Shown here: positions 1 to 11,000 of the stretch, in pieces
How the letters are laid out: every line of letters begins with the position of its first letter
How positions within the stretch are numbered: position 1 is the stretch's first letter
Source: Steinernema hermaphroditum
Lineage: Eukaryota > Nematoda > Chromadorea > Rhabditida > Steinernematidae
Direction: 5' to 3'
Assembly: GCA_030435675.1 (NCBI GenBank)
Contig: CM059621.1
Location: 7,316,001-7,380,000, forward strand
DNA: 64,000 nt
Program-made: the position numbers and the translations under genes
Notes under the pieces: model-generated
What the model was told of the DNA's origin: nothing
What the model saw: the letters and a program-made list of their open reading frames with translations, nothing else
The model's database searches: none

Positions 1-2355
1 TGAAACAGAAATACATTTAGTGGCTCGAGGCAGGCTGACAACTACAGTGGAAAAGCCGAGGAAGAGCTGCTGGACGGAGGTGGTGTTCTCGAATCCGGGC
101 AATTTCTGTTCATCGAAGATGTGGGTCTCCTTCTGCCACTCGATGTACTTGGCGACCGCTGTGTTCAGAGCGTCGGCCACGTCGACGGATTCGATGACTT
201 CGTTTGTGATCTAGAACAAGGTGGGATTGATGGTAACTCGAGGGGACTCACGTCTTTGCCACTGAAGAGCGTATCGCGATTCATGAGGTCGTTGAAGACG
301 TCGGCCATGCACTGCGACTTCGCCCTGTACTCCTCCGTGTGCATCTCGGAGTTGGACGCGATCTTCGCCAGCATCTGAAGGAAGACGCCGCCGAAAGTGG
401 AGAGCGTCGAATATACGGTAGCTCCGGTTCCCGGCACGAAAAGTGGAGGCTGCAGGACGGCCAGCGGAACGGCGACGGAGTTCTCGTTGGAGTTGAAGAA
501 GAGGGAAGGGCTCAGCTGGGGATTATGGATGCTCTCTTCTGGCTGGAGGAGGGAGCCGATCCTGGAAAGTTCGTACGTTCGCTGCGCCGTGAGGGCGCCG
601 ATGATGTTCCCGAAGTAGTCGTTGGCGTCGAGGTGGACGCCCTCAAAGGGTCCGAAGACGGTCGTCTCGTCGAGAAGGCGCTGTGGGAGGCCGATTTTGA
701 TGGAAAGGCCGTTGATGTTGGAGTTCGGGCGCCGCCGGGCGTAGAACTGTTTGAGGTCGGCGAGGAAGTCGAAGATCTCCTTGAAGTTGGGGGGACTCTG
801 GGACTCTGCGTACAGTTTCGTGACGGGATCCAGCTGCCCGATCTCCTCAACGCAGTGGCGCCATCTGAAAGCCTCTGTGGTATCGACCTGAAAAGGACCA
901 CCCACGTTCTCTCGACGTCTTCTCCGACGAGGAGATAACTCCTCAAGTTCCAGGCGGCCATCACAGTGAGGTAGTTGGCCACCGTTCTTTTAGGGGTGTT
1001 CGTCAGGAGATCGGCTAGCCGGCTGATGTAGTCGACGTCGTGAACGACGACGGGGTCGGAGAGAGTCCACTGGTGGACGGTGGTGAAGTGGGCGTCGAGG
1101 AAGCTCTGGAGGTGGATCTTCTGCGAGGAGTTGAGGAACTCGGACATCGGCAGGACTCTCATGGGTTTCAGAGGATCGGACGTGATCTGAACGGAGTACG
1201 GGCATTGACTTAAAGCTACTTGGAACTAGGGGGAAAGGCCAACCTTCGTACCTTGTCTATCTGAATGATGAACTCGGCGACTTCCTCGATGAGAACTTGG
1301 ACGTCGGCCGGCTGTCTTCCGAGCAGTTTCTCCACGAGTTCGTTCAGAACTCTCTGCTTCATGTAGACGACCATGAGGGGATCGGCCTCGAGCCTGCTGC
1401 TTCTCATCAAAGTCGCCACTTCCTTCTTGATGGGCGCCATAAAGGCGGTCAGATCGGGCGGTTTGCTCTGAATCTCCGACATCTGCTACTGATCAGGGAA
1501 TTCACTCACCGTCAAAACGATTTGTTGCCTGTTGTCGGGGAGTACGTCTCTGCCGAGAACCAGCAGATTCGTGTCCCCCACGTAGGAGTCCATCATGCCG
1601 GCGTGGCGCTCCCAGCTGTAGTAGTCGGCGTTGAACGACTGACAGTCGGAGAAGATGGGGCCGCAGGGGAGGTCGCGGAGGAGGTTCAAGAAGGGAGCGA
1701 CGCCGAGGGTCCTTCGGGTGTCGAGGGCCATGCAGGACTGGTAGATGGTCTGCAGGAACTGGATGCTGGGGGCGAAGCGCGGATTGGAGGGCTGGGAGAG
1801 CAGACCTATGGCAGATACGATCGAAAGCTGTCTTAAAAAAGAAACTTACTGTTCAGTTCGCTGTCGATCCTGTCCTGCATCTCCGTTCTGAAGTTCCTGA
1901 CGGCACCCGAAGAAGAGTGCTGGAAGAGAAACTTTCCACATGAGTATCTGTAGAAGTTCTCGCATGGCCGATAGGATTCGTCGATCGAAGAGGACTGACG
2001 CGAGGCTAAAACGACCTTAGAAAAGTTCAACGCCTTGTGTCCCTACCGGCGGCTATGCAACTTTTCGTGGAACACACGTCGGTCAGTCCGCCGAGATTCT
2101 GGAATCCATTGGAGGTCACTGCCCACGCTATGAGAAGTCCGATGCAGAGGAGGAAGAAGAGGCCGACGAGGGCACCGAGGCAGAGGGAGCAGCGCGAAAA
2201 TCTGTGTTTGGCCGATTAGTTGTTGTCTTGAAAGAGGGTTCCCACTGTTTCCATCCTAGAGGCTTCCTCTCCACGACAGAATCATTTCCCGTCTGCGTGG
2301 TGACGTCTTCGATGACGGCGTCCCGAGGCTCCGCCACCTCCAACTCCTCGGCCAT
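1..2355 (-). CDS. Neprilysin-like M13 family membrane protein, probable pseudopeptidase (C-terminus off window)
   Basis: Type II membrane protein of peptidase family M13, running leftward out of the window. I start it at the ATG at 2355 (MAEELEVAE); a TTTTAG acceptor ends at 2393, suiting SL trans-splicing. Exon 1 (2355-2246) is cytoplasmic. Exon 2 (2201-2047) holds the signal anchor (LGALVGLFFLLCIGLLIAW) and the first luminal cysteines (CSTKSC). The exon from 2005 has the family motif CENFYRYSCGK. Later exons carry the large helical domain (for example FRWRHCVEEIGQLDP near 850) and the LQPPLF motif near 440. Family members normally place HExxH just after LQPPFF and then GENIADNGG. Here the sequence is MLAKIASNSEMH, then ESVDVADALN, so zinc ligands and catalytic Glu appear absent. 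Several introns are 41-47 bp. Family call is firm; the loss of activity is inference. Enzymatic members cut small peptides outside the cell. Confidence 0.85.
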
Positions 2356-3962
2356 GTCGGCGAATTCGCCGTTTTCCGAGAAACTCGGGATTCTAAAAGC
2401 TTTGAGTTGATACTTGAGTGACCCGACCCGGACTGTTAATCCGCCATTCGATACCATATCCCGGGTGGGAACGTCACGTCGTTCACCGCCTAAACAAACA
2501 CTTCCGCCGCTCACCTCCCGATCTCCTTTTCGACGTCGTCGTCGCCGTGGTGCCGTCCGGCCTCCGAAGTCGAGCCGCTTATTCCGAGTGACATCGTGTG
2601 TGGTCAGCAGTGGAATCTCATGTCCACCTCGGCGGTCCCTTTGTTATTCTGAAATTGATTTGTCGATGGTGGCGCGCTTCGATGAGAGGGTGGAGATTCG
2701 GAAGTAGCTCACGGAACTATGAACCAAATTTTCACCGAATCCAAAATTGTCGTTTTTTTCCAACTGCACGATCATGTTACTTAAGCCAAATCTGTAAGAG
2801 AACCAAGCCTATGCCCGCTTCGATCCCCTACTTTTCGTCATTTTGAAGACGCACATTACGACAAATGCGCGCTGAAAAACGCTAACTTCGCCAATATTTA
2901 GTGTGTTATTTCGGTTGGAATTTCGAGAAATTAGCTTAACATCTGGAACGGGACGAAATTCTTGTCTCTATTCTTTTACACTTTACCGTAAACCTTTAGA
3001 GATAACTCTGAATGTACTGTTCTCGGGGAAAAATCTTCTAATCTCAAGATGTTTAGCTTCGTTTCAATTCTCAGTTCAACTTACAATTTCATTTTTCATT
3101 TATTTCATTAATCCGTAACTCAAGAAACAGCGAAAATTATTAGTCTTTGTCGATATACAGATTTACCATGTACGATAAATTTTGAATTGATGTGATTGAT
3201 TTTGAATTGGAATATATGTACTGAAATTAGCCTACTAGAAGTGAGAAGTAGGCCTTCCGTGATCATCTAAAAAGAATTTTAAGTGTTACCACTAAAGCAA
3301 TAAAGAGCATTCGTAGAGATTTACCACATAAATCAAGAGACCTATAATAAGTTTCTGCGTTGAGTTCTATCTCGACGTTCACTTAAGAAGAGCAATGCAG
3401 AGGAAGTGGTGTAATGGTCCAACATCCCTATTTTCTGTTTAATTTAGCCTTTGGCTTCCAGGCCATTCAACGTTACGCAGTTAGGTTTTCTTGTTTTGTC
3501 AAATTTTTCAGATTAACGATCCAGGAATCTCAAACTTGCATAAAAATCCTAGGCAGCTAAGTCTCAGCGCAATCCGGAATTTGGCTTTAAAGTTTCTAAA
3601 AAGGGCGATTAGCGATCAATAAGAATGGAAACATGCACTACATCACTGATGCACGGATACTTGGGCGCCACCTCGATTACTTTCCAGCCATGTATAACTC
3701 TCACGCTTGGGCACTTCCTGAATTTACTTTTTGATCGAAACTTCACCATATATACCGATATCAAATGGTCTTCTTCCTTTTTGTGGAAGGAGCGCCATAC
3801 GTCATTCTAAATGTTCAGCAAAAAAAGATATCTCACAAAAAAGTAATTTCGATTCAAAATGGCGATCGATACACAGAAGAGCGAAGGAAAAAGCGGGCAA
3901 GTGACAGTAGTCCTGGCGTCTCTCAACCAGTCGTCCCCTCCTCCCCCCTCCGACCGAGAGGC
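2356..3962. other. Intergenic region between M13 gene and Helitron-flanking repeat
   Basis: Holds the 5' flank of the leftward M13 gene and then AT-richer DNA. I see no convincing gene. A tRNA-like A-box at about 3407 lacks a partner B-box. Confidence 0.6.
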
Positions 3963-4402
3963 GAACCAGTCGCCACTCGACCATTACGACATTATCACAG
4001 TTAATCGCCGTTTGTCTTCGTTGCGCAACCCTCTCCTCCCCGGCGCCCGGCGCTGACAGTCGCGTCGAGTGGACGCGACATGACATCTCAAACATCGCCT
4101 TCCGACCTCTTAATCGTCACTTAAATGATACCTACCGTCAGCGGCCTACTGTAACCCGACTCTCCCCGTCGGATAAGTGGATAATGAGCGGATTTTCGCC
4201 TGCTGTTTGTCCACCGGATAATGCGGCGACGTGACGGCCGCCGCTCGTCGCGGGACCTTTACCGTATTAACGCAATATTTAAGGGATCAGAGGGCCATCT
4301 GCTCGCAACCGATTTTTCCGGGCAAAAATTGGCAGTTTTATGCCTTGGTTGAGCGTTTTCTTGATTTGTGTGGAGGCATCCCCGCTTGATTCTAAAAGGA
4401 AC
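3963..4402. repeat. 440-bp direct repeat, left copy
   Basis: Identical to 12763-13202 except for one base (4313 T versus 13113 G), offset exactly 8,800 bp. It does not start TG or end CA and carries no primer-binding site, so it is not an LTR. Its composition resembles host intergenic DNA. It begins with GAACCAG, the same heptamer that starts the hairpin at 4399 and the right copy at 12763. Confidence 0.95.
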
Positions 4403-4427
4403 CAGCCCTGCTTCGCAGGGCTGGTTC
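4399..4427. other. Terminal hairpin of the Helitron
   Basis: GAACCAGCCCTGC and GCAGGGCTGGTTC pair perfectly over 13 bp around a TTC loop. It is only 630 bp beyond the stop codon and abuts the 440-bp repeat. Rolling-circle transposons use such hairpins near the 3' end as termination signals; that role here is inferred. Confidence 0.75.
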
Positions 4428-4930
4428 TGTGCGGGCGCCTTACCCACCGTCAAAAGTACCCAAACGGCGAAAAATCGAAGCTGAAAGAGAGCCGGGTTAC
4501 GGTAGGTATGTTAAACCCGGTCAGAAGTGGGGGAAAAGGCAAGAGAGACAAAGATAAACGAAGCTCAGGTCCGTATTTAAAGTGGAGCACCCGCGGAAGT
4601 GTATTTTCGCTTGGTGAATTGGGGCCCGAGAGGTGGCAGGTTCGATGCCGGCCGGCGGCTTTTCATTTATTCGGTTTACTTGTCGTTTCTGTATATGTGT
4701 ACACGATTGGAGCCGAAATGCAGCACATTACAGCACGTAGACATAGGTAGAATCCTGACGTTCGGCGAAGTGATACGGTAGCATCGAATTCGACCTTTAC
4801 TAATTGTCGGTGTGAGAATTCTTCCAATGGTACGGTAGCGGCGCATCGGTGTTAAGTTTACTAATGATATAGAGTAATATTAACGTTATTTATAGAAATC
4901 TGTAGCTATATACATGCATAGAAATCTGGT

Positions 4931-5030
4931 AACCCGTAAACAGACATATAATTACCGGTGATAGGAAACCCGTACAATTGTGAAAACCCGTATAGGTATA
5001 GGAGTACCCGCAGCAATGTAAGAACCCGTA
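4931..5030. repeat. Cluster of AACCCGTA octamers in the Helitron 3' region
   Basis: Exact AACCCGTA at 4931, 4967, 4985 and 5023, with a variant TACCCGCA at about 5005, all in the same orientation just downstream of the transposase stop codon. Possible subterminal protein-binding sites. Confidence 0.6.
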
Positions 5031-5057
5031 TATATAAGTTAAAGTGTCCTAATAGAA

Positions 5058-8000
5058 TTATGCATCCATATCTTGCTCATGATCGGTGAGGGCGGCATCG
5101 GATCCAGCATCCGCGAGTTCATCGAGTTCCGGTTCGAGGTGGGCTTCGAGTTCGGCACGCCATTCGAGTCGCATTGCGTCCAGTCGCTGGTCGGAGCGGA
5201 GGCGAACGTCGAGGACTCCAGGAGTAGGTGACGACGTAGTGTTGTTAGTGTCCGAGTCGTACAGCTGCTCGAGGTAGGACAGGGCATTGTGGACGGCGAA
5301 TATGGCACTGTTGAAGTTGTCATCCTGACGGGTGGACAACGTGCCACCGTCGACGATCTCTACTTCGGCGTTGTCGTAGGGCTGCCCACTACGATGACGG
5401 CGAAGTGCGCCGATAATCGCCTGTGTTCTACGTCTTATGTAGTCCATGTACGGCGCGGACGTCTCCTGTAATAGGTGCCATGTAGGGGGCTGTGTGAAGC
5501 GTAACACTTACCGGCGAGGAGTCGTAGATGACAACCTGCATCCAATCGAGATCGGCAATTGCCATTGCCCAGTGGTCGGTAATGACATTGTTCGAAATCC
5601 TACTGGTGTGGATAGGAATAACTGCCATTTTGTAGCTGTCTCTCTGCAGGTAAGTGTACTCGGGCACGTCGCTTTCAGGGATCTCGTATTTAGGGTCGGG
5701 GTAGTACATACCCGGGCTCACCACGGTGACCGGGCGTGCTCCGTCACGGATGTTAATCAGTTTCACCTAAAGGAAGAGCGTTTATGGTGAGATAGGACAT
5801 GTTAGCGCACCCTGTACGCGAGATAGCGCAGAACGGCCGTCTCGGTGATGTGCGCGTTGCCGTTGAAGCAGTCGAGCGCCATCTCTTTGTCAACTGCTGC
5901 AAAGTGCAGGAAAGCCGTGTCATGCGTCGGCAAGTCTATCGGGTCGTAGAGCTCCATGGCTGTTAGTACCGGTGGCGGGTCGGCGGGAGTGGCAGCTTGG
6001 GTGGCCAAGATCTCGAGTTCGTGCTCGGCGGCTAAAGGGATCGAGTAGGAAGTTAAATTTATAGGCACTGTACCTCTGCGGCGGTCCTCAAGGGCTTTCT
6101 TCTCTGCGTCCGTCAGTTCTTCCTGGACCAACTCGTGGTAGATGATGTTCCGGGCGACGTCGTTCCGGCCCTGTCGCTCCTCTTGGTGACCGTTCGAGTA
6201 GTAGAGGATGCTTGCTTGATTGCGCACTCTGGACAGGGCGACATAGAGCTGTCCGTGCCCGAAGCATTCCTCTCCGCAGTCGAGGATCAAGCCCAGCTTC
6301 TTCAGCGTTTGTCCCTGCGCCTTGTTAATGGTGTTTACGAACGCCAGGCGGGTCGGGTACTGAATGCGGCTGAACTTGACGCCGCGGTCGTGTCTTCCGT
6401 CCCCGTGGATGAAGCGGATCTACAATACAATGTGCATGTGGCGGGAGTGAATGCTGCGGCTTACCTTGGGGAGGTACACCAACTCGTCGTGCGGCCCGGT
6501 GGTGTCCAGACGCCGGCAGACCATGAGCTCATCGGTCATCTTCATGACCTGAAGCATGGTGCCATTGCACAGCCGGTCTGTCATAGACAGGTTCCGGATG
6601 AGCATTATGATGGCTCCAATTTTCAGTCTGAGCTTATATGGAGGCACTCCTGTGGGGCACTCCATATGTATGTTTTCCAGGTCATGGTCTGCCTGGTGCG
6701 TCTTCAGCATCGCGGCGCCTTGATCCTCGCGGCGCTCCATGTTGCGGTCGATGCCGAGGAACGTCTTCGCCCTTCCGCGCATGCGGTTCAGGATCACATC
6801 TGAAAGTAGTGTTTTTGAGTGACTGCGGAGAGTAAGTGTATTACCGTTCCATTTGAAGACGGCGTTGTTGCGTGGCAACAAAACGTTGGAACCCTTGGCG
6901 AGGTCGATGTTGTTCAGCGGATCCTTGAGGAAGTCATCCGGGTAGCAGAAGCTGACGACCTCCTCAGCGTTGGCGGCCGCTCTGTCAGCCGGCAGCTGCA
7001 CGAACTCGGTGCCGGGAATGAAGTTTCGTCCGAGACCGATGTTGCGCACCAAGTTCCGGAATTCAACTTCAGCCGGGTCCATGCGCATGTTCTCCGTCAG
7101 CTTCAATTCCTTGAACTGCTCGAAGATCTTGCTGCACTTGAGCGAGCTGGTGAGCACCGCTGCCTTCCGCTGTTCATCGCCGGCACCGTGCTGGTCCTCC
7201 GGGAATGGGATGGGGCCCAGCTGCTTGAAGTCGCCACTGAGAACGACAACCTTCCCGCAGAACGGCTTCTTCTTGATCTCCTCGTCCGTGTAGCACGACT
7301 TCAGGACCTTCTCGATGTACTCCAGCACGACGCGGTGCATCATGCTCACCTCATCGATGATGATGAGATCCGCGTCGCGAATGCGCTGCGCATAATAGGT
7401 TTCGAATTTGATGCGCGATTGATCTTCAGCGCGTACATCATTGTTGATGCAGAAGGCTTTGTGTGCGGTAGAGCCACCTTGGAGGAGGAGCGCGGCGATG
7501 CCCGTAGATGCGCAGGCGACGTACTGCGACTTTCGGGCATTGATCCTGGCGATGAGGGCGTTGAAGAGGAACGTCTTCCCGGTTCCGCCTTCACCGGTCA
7601 CGAAGAACAGATGGTTCGGGTTCGTGACCGTCTCATCGACCCTGCCATCGACGGCGTCGAGGATCTCCTTGTACACGTCGGACTGGTTCGCGTTGAGCTG
7701 CTTCTGGACGTGGTCGGCGTAGGTGACTGCGTCGGCCCTTGCAGGAGCACCGTCGGTGGTGTCGGTGATCTGCTCACCGTCGCCTTCAATCTCCGCTCGC
7801 ACGCGGGCGTCGTCGAAGTCCTTCGTGTTTTCCAGACCAACGTCTGCGAGCAACAACCCGTGCTCCAGTATGTGATACTGAATATGGTTGAGCACGTAGT
7901 TGATGCGCTGGTCGTCGGTCCAGCCATCGCGGCGAGATGACACGGGGCAGAGTGCGTCGAGGTGCTCCTTGATAAGCGCCATGGGGTTCGAGGGCTGATT

Positions 8001-11000
8001 GTGGACGATGAGCATGGCCAAGAACTTGCGCCGTCTGTTGGTCGATGGGATTTCGTTCATGGCGGCGTCCATGACTTTCATCCACATTGCATCCGATTCG
8101 GTGAGGCCAAGAAGCTCCGCAGCCCGCGCATACGTTTCACACACTACCTTATTGCCGTCGTTGTCGGTCACGGTGCGCAAGTCCTCCCAGCTGGTGACGC
8201 CCTTCTGAATGTGGCCAGTTAAAAAAGTATTAAACTATGGTAATCTTACGCGGTGGAGCAGGAGCAGTCTAATGGCGAACAACTCCTTGTTGGCGGGCGA
8301 GATGGTTCCCACTCGGGTGACGATTTCTCCGAGGTCGTTCTTCCTCTTCACCCATTTTTTCTGCCGCTCCTTAAACACGTAGTGCTTCGGAACTTCGTCG
8401 AACCGCAGCTCCTTGGCGGCCGGATCGACCGTGCACAGGTCGAAGTACGCGGTCAGCTTGGTCTTCTTCGGCCCCTTCGCAGCCTTCTTGCCGGCCTTCT
8501 CCTCCTCGCCCTCCTTGAACTTCATCACCGGCCCTCTGGGATCATGGACGTAGAGGGGCTGCACCACATGCGACATCCGGTAGATGGGGTAGCTCAGCAG
8601 GCGCCACATCGCTTCCATCGACGTCATGTACCGGACCTTGCGGTAGTAGGCGTTTTCGTCGTAGTCAACTACGTTCGACTTCGGGTCTTTGCGCAGAGGG
8701 TCTTCGCTGACGCGGATGTACGCCATGTCAGTACCTTTACAGATGTACTTCATGACGTAATCCGCGCAGCGTTCCTCGCCAATGTACTCGATGTTGTGAT
8801 GACATCCGTATTTGAGGAGGAACATCGGGTTGTATGGCACAACATGGCGGTTGTCCATTTCAACCATTACCTTCTTGTTGCGCTTGAGGGGCTTGAGGCA
8901 CTTCTCGCCGCAGATCATGTCGGCGTTGTCGCCCTCACGCCTTGGAGCTCGTCGCCGGTACTTCGGTCTTCTACCTTGGTTGATCATGGTAGAGCGGGAG
9001 AATTGCTTCGGAAAGCCTTTGTTGCACTTTCCGCTGGACCCTTTGCACGTAGGGTTGCAGTCGTGCAACTGCACTTTCTCCACCCACGCCCGGAGTCGCC
9101 GCTCCTTCTCGGCGGTCTCACTGAAGTCGTCGTCGGCGGGTTTCGGCGGTATCTCCGCTGACACGTAGGCGTCGACGAAGTCTGCATTGTGGACGTCCTC
9201 GTCTTCGTGCGGGATGATGACCATGTGGATGTGCGGCATCCCGCGCTTCTGATGCTCGACGGAGAAGAAGTACGCCTTCGTTCTTCCCAGCACATGCCGT
9301 TGGGCAATGTCCTTCAGCAGTTCCTCGACGAATGAGTAGAACTGGCGGCAGACGACGTCAGGACGATGTTGGGGCTTCTGACAGAAGCCTCTCTTGTCGG
9401 CGCCGTACTTCCGCAGGCAGCTGTCGACGCACTCCCACTGTGCGTTGCCGGTGAAGGTGAGGAAGAAGACGCCTTGACCGAAGTGGCGCGTGATGGCCTT
9501 GGCGTTGGCGTAGCCATTCTGCATGTCCTTTCGGCCTCCCTTGTACGTCTTCGAGGCGAAGCTGACACGACCGAGCGTTTCGCCGGGCTTAAGGCCTTTC
9601 TTGAGTGCGGAGATGACTTCGTCGGGAAGGCTCTCGCGCAGATCCATCGCCGCGTTCGTCTCATAGTAGTGCATTTCATGCTTTTCGATGAGGTTGTTAG
9701 TGACGATTGTGAAGTATTCGGCTAGCTCATGATGACTCCACAGCCAGTGGAAGCTGGTGGGATGGTCGCGCATCATCATGAGGTAGCGAATCCACTGACG
9801 GAAACTCAAGAATTTGCGGCTTTCACGGGGTCCATCCTTGGCCAGTTCATTGATTATCTCTTCATCAAGCAACAGGAACTCGTCTTCCTTTTCATCGGCA
9901 TCAGCAACTTGGCCCTGGGAAAAGAGGATGGGGTCTGCGTAGAGGTCGCCCTTCTTCTTCTGCTGATCCTCTGGGTCATCCACGAGGTTGAACTGCATGT
10001 CGTGGTTAACACCGTCGTATGTGATAACTCCGTGCGCATCGGCATCCTTCTTGTTTGCCTCTTCGAAGGGCTGCTCGTCGTCCTCAGCTTCTCCGTCCGG
10101 GTGTTTTGCATCTGCTTTCTTCTGAGACGATTGTGACTTCTGAGTGCGCACATCCCTGGCATCGTAGAAGATTTCGCCGTCGACTTCCATCGCACTGGCT
10201 GCTTCGGCGGCTGCACGGTCAGCATCCTCCTTGATCTTGTTGGGGAGTCCAAAACGGTATCCTTGGAGACCTGCAAGAAGTAGGTGTCATTTGTGCTTTC
10301 ACTCGAATTTTTTACCGAACGGATCCAGAATGGGGAAGCAGGTGGGTAGCACGAGGGGAACACTGCCTCGCGTTCCCATGTTCACCGTGCCGTCGGGGGT
10401 GTTGTGCAGGTCGATGCCATGGAAGTCGGGTGGCCTCGCGTTGTCGTCGTTGGAAATCCAGATGACGGCTACTTGCTCTGTTGCTGGAATTTCCGTCCGG
10501 TGTGTGTGGATGTTCGGATCCTGCACGCCTGCGAGTTTCGCCTCCCTGTTGTTCAACAGGGTCATGCGGATGGTCGGGATCTAAACAGATACTGTGTGGT
10601 TACTGTGGCAGCGCTCATGCGTACCGGTTCGTTGTTCAGCTCTGCCTGTCGACAGGCTTCCTCGAACTTTTCTGCGGCAAAACTGTAGGAGCTGGCGAGT
10701 GCATGTTTCTGACGTATGATCCGGTCGATTGCGGCGATGACAGATGAACGCGCGCCGCCTGCTCCAAGCGGCCCTTTGCCGATGTCCGTCTTCAGGCGGT
10801 AATTGATGGCTTCTTCGGCCTTGAGCGCGTAGTACTGTCCAAACGTCGGTTGCTCGTGTTTCGAACTGCGGCAAAGGTCGCTGAGGCGCGGCTGCATCTC
10901 GTTGTTGAGCTTTACAACGTTTGGTCCACGCGGAAGGGTGGTGTCCCGATTTGTGGTGATCGAGCCCATAGCGAAGTGCGCGTTGATTTTCCGGTCGTTC

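Noticed and set aside
3403..3475. tRNA-like A-box (TGGTGTAATGGT)
   Set aside because: No B-box at the right distance and no acceptor stem.
4609..4660. tRNA-like B-box (GGTTCGATGCC) in the Helitron 3' region
   Set aside because: Spacing to the A-box-like word is too short and the cloverleaf does not form.
6819..7940. Plus-strand ORF of 373 codons
   Set aside because: It lies antisense to the Pif1 helicase exons, whose motifs are all recognisable on the minus strand; a GC-rich shadow frame.
8253..9161. Plus-strand ORF of 302 codons
   Set aside because: Antisense shadow of the Rep exon (10270-8250), which contains the HUH and two-tyrosine motifs.
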